A stretch of DNA of 43,184 bases from Bolinopsis microptera (Eukaryota > Ctenophora > Tentaculata > Lobata > Bolinopsidae). Position numbers and translations under genes: made by a program. The notes beneath the pieces are model-generated. The model did no database searches, was not told the DNA's origin, and saw nothing but the letters and a program-made list of their open reading frames with translations. Where the stretch lies: assembly GCF_026151205.1 (NCBI RefSeq), contig NC_087078.1, positions 20,066,606-20,109,789 on the forward strand, written 5' to 3'. Positions 10,936-22,259 of this stretch are shown here, piece by piece. Numbering within the stretch: the stretch's first letter is position 1; every line of letters starts with the position of its first letter.

Positions 10936-11580
10936 TACTCTTAATCTAGCTTTACCTATCTGAGTCAACCATTGCTGACTCTCGCTCTGCCAGAGCCCAG
11001 TGTTGTCAAGACATCCCCTGGTGTCGGCCACAACCAAGCCTGATAACAGTAATTACGTAATGCTCCACTATTCTACGGCCGCCAATCTTATACTTACCAC
11101 TATAACCATCTGCCTAACTAAACGACCTAACCTTAACCGGTTCTAGCTCCTACTCTTAGTCTAGCTTTACCTATCTAAGTCAACCAGCGCTGACTCCCGC
11201 TCTGCCAGAGCCCAGTGTTGTCAAGACATCCCCTGGTGTCGGCCACAACCAAGCCTGATAACAGTAATTACGTAATGCTCCACTATTCTACGGCCGCCAA
11301 TCTTATACTTACCACCATAACCATCTACCTAACTAAACGACCTAACCTTAACCGGTTCTAGCTCCTACTCTTAGTCTAGCTTTACCTATCTAAGTCAACC
11401 AGCGCTGACTCCCGCTCTGCCAGAGCCCAGTGTTGTCAAGACATCCCCTGGTGTCGGCCACAACCAAGCCTGATAACAGTAATTACGTAATGCTCCACTA
11501 TTCTACGGCCGCCAATCTTATACTTACCACTATAACCATCTACCTAACTGAACGACCTAACCTTAACAGGTTCTAGCTAC
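10936..11580. repeat. 215-bp tandem repeat, three units (arm 1)
   Basis: tactctta(a/g)tctagc recurs at 10936, 11151 and 11366, an exact 215-bp period. Each unit includes tgccagagcccagtgttgtc and taattacgtaatgctcc. Arm 3 has the same three units; arm 2 has lost part of one. Confidence 0.9.
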
Positions 11581-11957
11581 AGAACCTGCCCGGTATCAAA
11601 ATGACCCCCCTCTCAATCGGGTAAACTGGCACTCCCGATCTCAAAAGGCTAATCGTATTTTCCTCTCGCCCCTGATAGTCTAAACAATCTACCATTTCCC
11701 GGGAATTGCAAACTGTCCTGTCGATAGCCACAACATAGTACCACTAGTATTCTGTAAACACTCCATAATTCAACCTCGTACTGACCCAAACATATGTTAA
11801 ACTGACCTCTCTGCACTTAAACTGCAATAACTGTCGTATACTAATATATGCCCAAAATACTACCGTCACATACTGGACCCCACGACCGCCTTATTATAAT
11901 CATTACACTATCTACATATTACACAATATTACCCTAAATTCATCTCAATTAATCACT

Positions 11958-12232
11958 GCTTACACAACTTTACAAAATATGTTCTTTCTTAGAACCTTAC
12001 TATACTGGTACAATAATTTAATGGAAAATCTCTTACTATAGACCATATCTCTTGCCCGGTCACGGCTTACACAACTTTACAAAATATGTTCTTTCTTAGA
12101 ACCTTACTATACTGGTACAATAATTTAATGGAAAATCTCTTACTATAGACCCTATCTCTTGCCCGATCACAGCTTACACAACTTTACAAAATATGTTCTT
12201 TCTTAGAACCCTACTATACTGGTACAATAATT
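11958..12232. repeat. 107-bp tandem repeat, about 2.6 units (arm 1)
   Basis: gcttacacaactttac recurs at 11958, 12065 and 12172. Each unit contains atgttctttcttagaacc and a tactatagacc motif. It is mirrored in arm 2 at about 14690-14965. Confidence 0.9.
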
Positions 12233-12415
12233 TAATAAAGTTTCACAATATCCAAACTTAACGGCTTACTTTATCTGTCCATTTTCTCTTTCGTCTCTTC
12301 TTATCCCCGTCTCATTCTTCGTTGCGAACATCCTCATCTGGATCCGGTCCCGAGTCTCCGTTCGTTGTTCAACATATCTTCTTCTGGCTCTCGCTCCAGG
12401 TCTCCGCTCCTCGTT

Positions 12416-12595
12416 CTGAATATTTTCCTCTGGATCCCGTTCCACGTCTCTTGTCTCCTTCCAGATATCTTCTTCTGGATCTCGTTCCATGTCTCTTTTC
12501 TCCTTCCAGATATCTTCTTTTGGATCTCGTTTCATGTCTCTTTTCTCCTTCCAGATATCTTCTTCTGGATCTCGTTCGATGTCTCTGTTCAGAAT
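12416..12595 (-). repeat. 45-bp in-frame tandem repeat in the loop
   Basis: ccagatatct recurs at 12461, 12506 and 12551 (45-bp period). On the minus strand it encodes a charged 15-residue repeat, DIWKEKRDMERDPEE, open through arm 1's inner end. This may be a decayed gag region of the same retroelement as the protease fragment; no domain is recognisable. Confidence 0.8.
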
Positions 12596-12929
12596 ACAAG
12601 TTGATGTACTACGCATCTCAATCCGTGGGTTTAGTGTCACTGTCTCTCTTGTACTCCAGGTATGTTAACCATCTTCTCCTCACCGCCCCTGTTGGGTGAT
12701 ACTCTCCGATAGTTATTTATTAAGACTTTGTTTTAATTTTCATTTCAATATCGACAGTTCTTTCAGTTCCAAGTAATTTCTGATTTATCTGATTTTTTGT
12801 GATCAATGATATTGCACTGTTATTTCGATATAACTACTGTTATATAAATCTTATGACTCATTCTGACTGTTATATAAATTTTGTGACTCATCCTGACTCT
12901 GTATCTCCTTCCAGCATATCCGCATTCTC

Positions 12930-13650
12930 CCGTAACTCGTCCCCGACCGGTCTATGTCTCCATTTATCAGCTCTCGTCTCCGTCCACTCTGTGTCTCCAC
13001 TTATCAGCTCTCGTCTCCGACCACTCTGTGTCTCCATTTATCAGCTCTTGTCTCCGACCACTCCGTGTCTCCATTTATCAGCTCTATGTGTCTCCGTTTA
13101 TCCGCTCTCGTCTCCGACCACTCTGTGTCTCCATTTATCAGCTCTCGTCTCCGACTACTCTGCGTCTCCATTTATCAGCCTTCGTCTCCGACCCGTCTAT
13201 GTCTCCATTTATCAGCTCACGTCTCCGACTCGTCTGTGTTTCCATTTATCCGCTCTCTGTGTCTCCATTTATCAGCTCTCGTCTCCGACCGCTCTGTGTC
13301 TCTATTTATCAGCCTTCGTCTCTGTCTACTCTGTGTCTCTTTTGATCTGTTTGGAGAGGCGAATCATACACAGTTTAGGCTCTTGAAATCTTCGAATTAA
13401 AAATCATCTTGAGAGAACCTCCTCAAATTATTTGTTATATAGTAGTGTTGAAAGTAAGACTGGTCTCCATTTATCAGCCTTCGTCTCTTAACCCTTTTGT
13501 GTCTCCATTTATCAGTACTTGTCTCCGATCGTACTGTGTCTCCCTTTATCATCACTTGTCTCCGATCGCTCTGTGACCCCATTTATTAGCTCTCGTCTCC
13601 GATCACTCTATGTCTCCATTATCAGCTCACGTCTTACTGAAGGTGATTCC
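12930..13650. repeat. 37-bp minisatellite in the loop
   Basis: About 18-20 units of cgtctccgaccactctgtgt followed by ctccatttatcagctct. Because 37 is not a multiple of three, the units rotate through all frames, which explains overlapping Ser-rich open frames on the plus strand. Some units are shortened or interrupted (13390-13460). Confidence 0.85.
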
Positions 13651-13740
13651 CTGACCATCTGTATATAACGTAAACTTTTTGCCGTATAGATAGTATCTCA
13701 ACCTAGTGATCGCCACATCTGCTGCATAAAACTCATCGCA
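13627..13740 (-). pseudogene. RNase H N-terminal fragment of a gypsy-like pol
   Basis: Minus-strand translation gives CDEFYAADVAITRLRYYLY, then GKKFTLYTDGQ, then a stop. It matches the start of a gypsy RNase H (the LRYYLYGKKFTLYTD block also resembles the fragment at 1-351, RYLFGRPFTLVTD). It begins only a few bases after the protease frame ends, so the whole reverse transcriptase between them has been deleted. Confidence 0.7.
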
Positions 13741-13751
13741 AAATGAAGGCC

Positions 13752-14189
13752 CTAGAAGCTGGGACTGACCAGCTCATGGTTAAAACTGGATTCTGAAAAT
13801 CTAATGTGGCCCCGTTCTCCGTCAAAAAAATCGCTTCCAATTATGTCCTCTAGAATATGGGCTACAACCAATGTTACCCCCATTTTTCTACCTCCTACGC
13901 CGACCTTATCGTGCACCTCTCCTTGCACGTATATAGGCGTACCCCCGGCGGCCTTTAACTTCACCACGGTCTCTTTTACTGTCAGAACACCCTGTAACTT
14001 ATCCATCAAACTCTTAGATATGATGCTATGCATAGATCCACTATCCACCAGTGCAAAAACCTCCCTATTTGCGATTGTCACGGGCAAATACAGATATCCA
14101 GCACTGACATTGACCAATGCCCACTCTACACTCTGGCCCCCCTCTGTCTGGTCGTACTCCTCTTTCTGGCTCTCCTCCTTCTGCTCCAC
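13752..14189 (-). pseudogene. Retroviral-type aspartic protease fragment
   Basis: The minus-strand frame shows the protease core: YLPVTIANREVFALVDSGSM with the catalytic Asp-Ser-Gly triad, the flap-like GTPIYVQGEV region, and the late hydrophobic block ILEDIIGSDFF. In gypsy-type elements this enzyme cuts the gag-pol polyprotein and acts as a dimer. The N-terminal side is a charged Glu/Gln/Lys linker. The frame ends at TAG shortly after the protease, and RNase H sequence follows in another frame, so the source element is internally deleted. It lies in the loop of the fold-back structure and is oriented so that arm 1 or arm 3 could once have been its LTR. Confidence 0.8.
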
Positions 14190-14440
14190 TACATCAGAAT
14201 CCCTATTATCTGCCTCGGCTTGTTTTTTGTTTACCAGGTAACGCTTCTAAAAGGGACTCTTCTATTTCAGGAAGGACTCTCGCTAACCCCCATGCCAGCT
14301 GGTACACCTCTTTTCCTCTTTCTGGCTCTCCTCTTTCTGCTTTACTACATTAGAACCCCTCTTCTCCTCCTCGGCTCGCTCTTGTTTATCAGGTACCGCT
14401 TCTAAATGGGACTCCTCTCTTCCCATCATCTTTCCCCAGG
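14165..14440 (-). repeat. Duplicated gag-protease linker (about 105-bp homologous blocks, period near 150 bp)
   Basis: On the minus strand two related blocks encode EAVPDKQERAEEEKRGSNVV and EALPGKQKTSRGR-type sequence. Each ends in QKEESQKEE. The block nearer the protease is in frame with it, the other ends in a stop. A local tandem duplication explains this. Confidence 0.6.
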
Positions 14441-14552
14441 ATTCAGGAAGGACTCTCGCTATGGTCTTCCTCCTTGGAGAGGGTCCACTACCTTCAGGAG
14501 CGTGTATTAGTTTAAAGAACTGTTATTATAAGGGCTGGCATTAAAGTTGTTC

Positions 14553-16647
14553 AACAACGAACGGAGACTCGGGACCGGATCCAGATGAGGATGTTCGCAA
14601 CGAAGAATGAGACGGGGATAAGAAGAGACGAAAGAGAAAATGGACAGATAAAGTAAGCCGTTAAGTTTGGATATTGTGAAACTTTATTAAATTATTGTAC
14701 CAGTATAGTAGGGTTCTAAGAAAGAACATATTTTGTAAAGTTGTGTAAGCTGTGATCGGGCAAGAGATAGGGTCTATAGTAAGAGATTTTCCATTAAATT
14801 ATTGTACCAGTATAGTAAGGTTCTAAGAAAGAACATATTTTGTAAAGTTGTGTAAGCCGTGACCGGGCAAGAGATATGGTCTATAGTAAGAGATTTTCCA
14901 TTAAATTATTGTACCAGTATAGTAAGGTTCTAAGAAAGAACATATTTTGTAAAGTTGTGTAAGCAGTGATTAATTGAGATGAATTTAGGGTAATATTGTG
15001 TAATATGTAGATAGTGTAATGATTATAATAAGGCGGTCGTGGGGTCCAGTATGTGACGGTAGTATTTTGGGCATATATTAGTATACGACAGTTATTGCAG
15101 TTTAAGTGCAGAGAGGTCAGTTTAACATATGTTTGGGTCAGTACGAGGTTGAATTATGGAGTGTTTACAGAATACTAGTGGTACTATGTTGTGGCTATCG
15201 ACAGGACAGTTTGCAATTCCCGGGAAATGGTAGATTGTTTAGACTATCAGGGGCGAGAGGAAAATACGATTAGCCTTTTGAGATCGGGAGTGCCAGTTTA
15301 CCCGATTGAGAGGGGGGTCATTTTGATACCGGGCAGGTTCTGTAGCTAGAACCTGTTAAGGTTAGGTCGTTCAGTTAGGTAGATGGTTATAGTGGTAAGT
15401 ATAAGATTGGCGGCCGTAGAATAGTGGAGCATTACGTAATTACTGTTATCAGGCTTGGTTGTGGCCGACACCAGGGGATGTCTTGACAACACTGGGCTCT
15501 GGCAGAGCGGGAGTCAGCGCTGGTTGACTTAGATAGGTAAAGCTAGACTAAGAGTAGGAGCTAGAACCGGTTAAGGTTAGGTCGTTTAGTTAGGTAGATG
15601 GTTATGGTGGTAAGTATAAGATTGGCGGCCGTAGAATAGTGGAGCATTACGTAATTACTGTTATCAGGCTTGGTTGTGGCCGACACCAGGGGATGTCTTG
15701 ACAACACTGGGCTCTGGCAGAGCGGGCCGTAGAATAGTGGAGCATTACGTAATTACTGTTATCAGGCTTGGTTGTGGCCGACACCAGGGGATGTCTTGAC
15801 AACACTGGGCTCTGGCAGAGCGAGAGTCAGCAATGGTTGACTCAGATAGGTAAAGCTAGATTAAGAGTAGGATTAACGGCAGGAAGTAGGTTGCGTAATA
15901 TTTGAGGCAGTATGAATCGGAGCAATTAGGAATTTGTTGCACAGCATTTGAGGCAATATGAGTCTAAGTGACTAAGCGTTGGTTGAGCAAATATTCGATT
16001 ATTCATTGTTCAGTTAAGTACCTTGGGCACCTTTATTATACCCCTTGTTTGCATTCTCACCCTATTCGATAGAGGGTCATGGTTGATACCAGACTAGTGT
16101 AAGGGACCAGGACCAGTTATGGTTGGGGCCTGGTGAGCACGGATGGAACGTGTCGTTAGAGGTTTAGAATCGACAGTGGTTATTTCAGGGCACCTAGATT
16201 AGGCACGGTCAAGGCGAGTTGACCGTGCTACCCGTGTTTTATGTTGCAGCACTAGATCGCTGAGCGTTTATGGGCGATACGAGTCTGGTTAATTAGGATT
16301 TGAAGTAGAGGTTGTCGAATTATTCATTGTATTGTTTCATAGTTTAACTTTGTTTACCCTTTATTATCACGCTTGTTTCCATTGTCCAAACCCTTAATTA
16401 AATGCAAATAAACTTCGAACCGGGAAGCAAGTGTCGACTCGTATGGTCCCCATTGCCACCAAGCGGCAATGGGGACCATACGAGTCTGGTTAATTAGGAT
16501 TTGAAGTAGAGGTTGTCGAATTATTCATTGTATTGTTTCATAGTTTAACTTTGTTTACCCTTTATTATCACGCTTGTTTCCATTGTCCAAACCCTTAATT
16601 AAATGCAAATAAACTTCGAACCGGGAAGCAAGTGTCGACTGCTTACA
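14553..16647 (-). repeat. Arm 2 of the giant inverted repeat
   Basis: Reverse complement of arm 1. About 117 bp of the 215-bp array is missing (junction near 15724, where gcagagcgg runs into gccgtagaatag). The outer end reads aaataaacttcgaaccggg...gcttaca. It is followed, after only 43 bp, by arm 3 in the opposite orientation. Confidence 0.9.
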
Positions 16648-16690
16648 ATGGCGCGAACGGTAGGATCCTATTTTATTATAGGATAGTTTG

Positions 16691-18675
16691 ATTTGCATTT
16701 AATTAAGGGTTTGGACAATGGAAACAAGCGTGATAATAAAGGGTAAACAAAGTTAAACTATGAAACAATACAATGAATAATTCGACAACCTCTACTTCAA
16801 ATCCTAATTAACCAGACTCGTATGGTCCCCATTGCCGCTTGGTGGCAATGGGGACCATACGAGTCGACACTTGCTTCCCGGTTCGAAGTTTATTTGCATT
16901 TAATTAAGGGTTTGGACAATGGAAACAAGCGTGATAATAAAGGGTAAACAAAGTTAAACTATGAAACAATACAATGAATAATTCGACAACCTCTACTTCA
17001 AATCCTAATTAACCAGACTCGTATCGCCCATAAACGCTCAGCGATCTAGTGCTGCAACATAAAACACGGGTAGCACGGTCAACTCGCCTTGACCGTGCCT
17101 AATCTAGGTGCCCTGAAATAACCACTGTCGATTCTAAACCTCTAACGACACGTTCCATCCGTGCTCACCAGGCCCCAACCATAACTGGTCCTGGTCCCTT
17201 ACACTAGTCTGGTATCAACCATGACCCTCTATCGAATAGGGTGAGAATGCAAACAAGGGGTATAATAAAGGTGCCCAAGGTACTTAACTGAACAATGAAT
17301 AATCGAATATTTGCTCAACCAACGCTTAGTCACTTAGACTCATATTGCCTCAAATGCTGTGCAACAAATTCCTAATTGCTCCGATTCATACTGCCTCAAA
17401 TATTACGCAACCTACTTCCTGCCGTTAATCCTACTCTTAATCTAGCTTTACCTATCTGAGTCAACCATTGCTGACTCTCGCTCTGCCAGAGCCCAGTGTT
17501 GTCAAGACATCCCCTGGTGTCGGCCACAACCAAGCCTGATAACAGTAATTACGTAATGCTCCACTATTCTACGGCCGCCAATCTTATACTTACCACTATA
17601 ACCATCTGCCTAACTAAACGACCTAACCTTAACCGGTTCTAGCTCCTACTCTTAGTCTAGCTTTACCTATCTAAGTCAACCAGCGCTGACTCCCGCTCTG
17701 CCAGAGCCCAGTGTTGTCAAGACATCCCCTGGTGTCGGCCACAACCAAGCCTGATAACAGTAATTACGTAATGCTCCACTATTCTACGGCCGCCAATCTT
17801 ATACTTACCACCATAACCATCTACCTAACTAAACGACCTAACCTTAACCGGTTCTAGCTCCTACTCTTAGTCTAGCTTTACCTATCTAAGTCAACCAGCG
17901 CTGACTCCCGCTCTGCCAGAGCCCAGTGTTGTCAAGACATCCCCTGGTGTCGGCCACAACCAAGCCTGATAACAGTAATTACGTAATGCTCCACTATTCT
18001 ACGGCCGCCAATCTTATACTTACCACTATAACCATCTACCTAACTGAACGACCTAACCTTAACAGGTTCTAGCTACAGAACCTGCCCGGTATCAAAATGA
18101 CCCCCCTCTCAATCGGGTAAACTGGCACTCCCGATCTCAAAAGGCTAATCGTATTTTCCTCTCGCCCCTGATAGTCTAAACAATCTACCATTTCCCGGGA
18201 ATTGCAAACTGTCCTGTCGATAGCCACAACATAGTACCACTAGTATTCTGTAAACACTCCATAATTCAACCTCGTACTGACCCAAACATATGTTAAACTG
18301 ACCTCTCTGCACTTAAACTGCAATAACTGTCGTATACTAATATATGCCCAAAATACTACCGTCACATACTGGACCCCACGACCGCCTTATTATAATCATT
18401 ACACTATCTACATATTACACAATATTACCCTAAATTCATCTCAATTAATCACTGCTTACACAACTTTACAAAATATGTTCTTTCTTAGAACCTTACTATA
18501 CTGGTACAATAATTTAATGGAAAATCTCTTACTATAGACCATATCTCTTGCCCGGTCACGGCTTACACAACTTTACAAAATATGTTCTTTCTTAGAACCT
18601 TACTATACTGGTACAATAATTTAATGGAAAATCTCTTACTATAGACCCTATCTCTTGCCCGATCACAGCTTACAC
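16691..18675 (+). repeat. Arm 3, a third copy (direct to arm 1)
   Basis: Corresponds to arm 1 positions 10195-12179. Both are exactly 1985 bp, so no net indel has occurred between them and no base difference was noticed over long stretches. It is cut at both ends relative to arm 1. At the distal end it abuts the small element at 18676. Arms 2 and 3 together make a near-palindrome with a short centre (about 16610-16690). Confidence 0.9.
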
Positions 18676-18783
18676 GTTGTATGACCTGCCGCGCACGAGT
18701 GCGTGGCTCCCCCTGTATCGCGGCTCCTCCTGTATCTTCAGGACTATACTGAAACGACCGTGGGGGTCACAACGTGATACAAA
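18676..18783 (+). mobile_element. Small inverted-end element, copy A (about 108 bp)
   Basis: Begins gttgtatgacctgccgcgca and ends gggggtcacaacgtgatacaa. The ends are imperfect inverted repeats (TTGTATSAC). A second copy in opposite orientation lies at 27589-27681. It has a hairpin gcgcacgagtgcg near the left end. Size and structure suit a non-autonomous DNA transposon or other short interspersed repeat. Confidence 0.65.
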
Positions 18784-19191
18784 GGCAAATCAGAACAATC
18801 GTGATACAGCAACCCTGCAAGACAATTTTCAGTTTCCACCTGATCATCCCACGAAATATCCACATTGAACATCACAGCAAGTAAATCTACTAAATTATGA
18901 CCAACAAAACTAATCATTACATTCATCCAGAGAACCAACCAGGGGAAACCTTCATACTCATACTCAACTTCTTCAACGGCGACAATATCATATCAAACAT
19001 CTATTGCAGCCAATGCAACTAAGAAGCCGACGATTAGAGTTATTGCTATCATCAGAGCTGAAGCATATGCTAAAACCCTATACTAACCCTAACGAGAAAT
19101 TCGACCAACTTCCTTATACGGTCATATCACGTGATCAAATTCAAAACAGTTTTTTCGCCAATTTCTCGGCAGGCCGGGGAGCATTTTAACC
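18784..19191. other. No feature recognised
   Basis: Short overlapping frames only, with no motif or splice-compatible exon supported. Confidence 0.4.
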
Positions 19192-19279
19192 CTATGTCAT
19201 GGGGAGTGATTCTGAATCAGCGTCCGAAAATACATCGAATCAAGCTGGTTTCAACTGTCGGGGGGCCTTTTAGAACAAG
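19192..19279. repeat. Dispersed repeat, copy A (88 bp)
   Basis: Shares atcagcgtccgaaaatacat and tcaactgtcgggggcc-type blocks with copy B at 25542-25626, same orientation, with scattered substitutions. Confidence 0.75.
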
Positions 19280-20624
19280 AATTTCGCTGCGGTTAAACCA
19301 CGCTCGATCAATTTTCCCTACTATGTAGTACTTTCGAGAAGAAAGCAGCGCGCTACTTCGAAGAAATTTAGACGAGTAACATATATAGCCCCCTTGAACT
19401 AACATCTGTCAAGGCATTAATTCATTTGAGTGAAAAGTGTGACTGGAAAAAAGTGCACCATGGCCATAATTACATACTATGTTTTTTATAAATGAGTGGG
19501 ATTCGTGCAAGGTAAAAATTGACGATTTATCTGACCAATGCAGCGCCGCGCATCAACAATAAATGAATCCAGAAAATTACGGAAAATAACTTTGCGAAGG
19601 AGGAATTTCACTGTAATTAATTAACACATGGCTAGCGTCGCGCGCAGCATAACAGACACTTCCTATACACTTAATTATAGGGGAGTGGTCTATATTGCGA
19701 AGGAGCAGACTTTTGTCGTCACCGCAGGTCCATCCGGCCACCTCATATAACCAAACCCGATTACTTATTCCCTACGATCTTTTTGCCTTCGGCAAGAGTA
19801 GGGAAAAAATGAACACGAATATTTTTCGATTTGACAAATTCCTCGAACCAGTGGTGGTAATAAGTCATACCAGAAAGAATTATTTAAATTGGGCACTCAG
19901 TGACTGAGCTATATTAAGGCCAACGTATGGGTACTGACTTTTGCCCCCCCCCCCCCAGCCCCCCTGTATTTTTGAAATTTCTGAAAATTTACTAATTATT
20001 TAATTGATTAATTAAATAATTTATCTATTAAGAAGTTGTTTAAGAGAAAGTTGTTCTTCTTTGTTTTCTAAACACACTGCTTTAAACTAAAATCTTCTAA
20101 GATATTCAGAAGTTGACTTATTTGCGAAAAACCAATGTGGTAAAAAGGTGGTAAAAATTGGTAATTGTGGATTTTTCTGACGTCAGAAATTTGGGAACTC
20201 TATGGAATGATTCCTGCGACCTTTCCCGACCATTTCCCGTTGAAATCGCTTTGTTGCGAATTATGTTCGACAAAGGCTTACTTTGGGACGTATTTGACTG
20301 TACTATAATTTCATTTAAAATGACTTGTAACCTGGTTTGTAACCTGGCTTCATAATAATAATACGTCATATACTGGGCAGGGCAGGTATGTTTGGTGTAT
20401 TGGTAGATTGGTTTGAGTGGGTGCCTGACATGCCATGGCTTGATATTCCATATTGTATTCTCATGGCTGTGTTTCTTCGAGAGCACAAAGGTTTGAAGCA
20501 CACTTTTTAATCACAATCCTTTAATCTTCTCTTCTGAGTTTTATTATCTGCATTCTTGCAATACCATCATACAAAATCTCTTTTTTTACTGAACAATTTA
20601 AAGACTGAACTAAATCTATCCCAG
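19280..20624. other. AT-rich region without a supported gene
   Basis: Contains a C run with one interruption at about 19943-19966 and AT-rich dyads near 19990-20030 (ttaattgattaattaaataa). Open frames at 19695-19907, 20118-20501 and 20158-20355 show no family motif. Confidence 0.4.
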
Positions 20625-20854
20625 GGAGCATAAAGTTTGCAGTAAACCACCCCATTGCATCCCTTGTGATCCTCATCCTCTACGTACAAGCTAATGTTAT
20701 CTGTGTTCACCTCCTGCTGGGTCTGCCTCTTGTCGGGTGTCTTAACAACGCCTGGGACTCTCTAACTGCTGCTCTTTGTTGGTCAGATTCTTTACATTTT
20801 TTACATTTTTTAATAACATTTATTTCGTTATTTGAAAAATACCTTATGTCGTAA
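20625..20854 (+). CDS. Weak candidate exon or chance frame, hydrophobic
   Basis: A possible acceptor (aatctatcccag) is followed by an open frame, IKFAVNHPIASLVILILY, then a Cys/Leu-rich stretch (VHLLLGLPLVGCLNNAW), ending at a stop near 20854. The first about 160 bases are more GC-rich than the surroundings and could encode a membrane segment. It might be an upstream exon of the plus-strand membrane protein ending at 26846, but no donor or phase match was established. Confidence 0.2.
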
Positions 20855-22259
20855 CTTATAATCCATCAAACTGAATTTCAATCTCAAGCTATGTATTTTT
20901 ATCGAGTCAAATCCCAGGTGGGGAGTGTTCTTCTGCCCTGGAGATTTGTTCTACAAAGCTGTTCAGCTTAAACCAATCCAGGTTAGTTTATCAAACTTCC
21001 GGTTATTCATCCGTGTGTAAAACACTTTTCGTCGAGAACCTTCCCCGGTGTTAAGTAATTTCCTTATCTTAATTACGTTTCAGTTAGCGATAGCCGTCAT
21101 CTGTGAAGCTAGGCACGCGAGGCTCGTCATGCATTCTTGTCAGGAAGGAAACCAATACTTTCCTCAACACACCACTATCATAATCCTTTGTGGAGTTGTT
21201 GACGGTAATTAATTAACACTACAATCTAGATTGAACATTAATGTGATCAATCGAGTTTTTCCAGAAGTTTGTTTGAAGCGTATTCGTCGGGCGCGACCGC
21301 CGAACGAATATTTCATATAAAAGTTCGCGCATCTTGTCTGATCTTCGGGGCGCGGCCGGGGGGGGGGGGGGCAATACAAGCTAACTTAAATCAATGCACG
21401 AAGCGTGATCGATTTATGCGATCAAATTCGAAGTGCCAGTTCATATTTCAGCCAGTGGCGTAACGGATCGCCCCGCGGATGATGATTAATCACTCTACTT
21501 CATTCGTGCTTCAGAAGAGACTGGCAGGCCCATAAATATATGATCACGATAATGATACTATTTATGAAGGAGCACATGCAACATGTTTTAATAGCAAGCG
21601 ACGAACTTTTCTCTACTTCAATATTACCATGAATTTTAAAACGGAATATCTTTGTACTGCATCCTTCGATTTCGATAAAATTGATAAGGTAACAAGACCA
21701 AATGTTTATCAGTTGATTAAAATAAATACTGTTAGAGTTGTTAATCTTCAGCAAGAGATAGCATAAGTTTACCATGTTAAGTTGGATATTGTGAACACTT
21801 CCCTATTCCTCAATTTTTAGTGGTGTCATAGATATTACATCGCCACAAAATTTACTACAGATACGCCAAAGAGTCTGGGCCTTGTACTAAACAAATTCTC
21901 CAGACTCGTGATTACACTCACTGCTAACAATATCACGTGACGTGTACGCAAACTCGCGCGCTAAAATGCGCGCATTCAGAAGCATATAATGATTCCTCAA
22001 AATGGAAACATTTTCTAGATGTCTGATTTCCCCAAAATTACCGGGAAACTGGTTTATTATGTTCTTTATCAGTTTATATATGCTGTAAAAGTGTTTAAAC
22101 CAATCGAGAAGGGGTGGGGAGCAAAATTTGCCATAAAATCAAAATTTCATAAATTTGCCAGCAAGCTCAGTGTGCTATTAGAGTTATATCAAACTTTGTT
22201 ATTAAAGTTTTTAGGATCTATTAGAAATAACTATCTCCATTTTCAAATTCCAATTAAAA
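20855..22259. other. Gene-poor region with G tract and hAT-like terminus
   Basis: A G run of about 14 at 21359-21371 is followed by gcaatacaagctaact, a phrase also present after the G tract at 25947. At 21453-21464 cagtggcgtaac matches the CAGTGGCGTA-type terminal motif known from many hAT transposons; its reverse complement is at 25897-25908. No gene was recognised. Confidence 0.45.

Larger units (their letters stand above)
10158..12369 (+). repeat. Arm 1 of the giant inverted repeat
   Basis: Subrepeats inside the arm are a 201-bp period duplication (10166 and 10367 starts), three 215-bp units (10936-11580) and nearly three 107-bp units (11958-12232). Arm 2 lacks about 117 bp of the 215-bp array but otherwise corresponds base for base. 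No coding frame was recognised in the arm. Confidence 0.9.
10158..16647. mobile_element. Giant fold-back element: 2.1-2.2 kb inverted arms around a 2.2-kb loop
   Basis: Arm 1 (10158-12369) is the reverse complement of arm 2 (14553-16647), over more than 2 kb and with apparently very few substitutions. Each arm is built of nested repeats: a 201-bp duplication separated by a perfect hairpin, 215-bp tandem copies and 107-bp tandem copies. The loop (12370-14552) carries two more tandem arrays and retroelement fragments. Long terminal inverted repeats made of tandem subrepeats are typical of fold-back transposons (TU, FB, Galileo types). Alternatively the arms are long LTRs of a gypsy element that became inverted by recombination: the outer arm ends show AATAAA and finish in TTACA. 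No transposase and no clear target-site duplication were found. Confidence 0.7.

Noticed and set aside
12799-13400. CRISPR-like array (37-bp units)
   Set aside because: Units are directly tandem with no unique spacers, and the genome is eukaryotic.
13804-14405. Plus-strand frames opposite the protease fragment
   Set aside because: Shadow frames; the minus strand carries the recognisable protease DSG motif.
20118-20501. 127-codon minus-strand frame
   Set aside because: No motif or splice support; overlaps an unrelated plus frame of similar quality.
21500-21775. 91-codon minus-strand hydrophobic frame
   Set aside because: Ile/Asn-rich composition matches AT-rich DNA; no conserved features.
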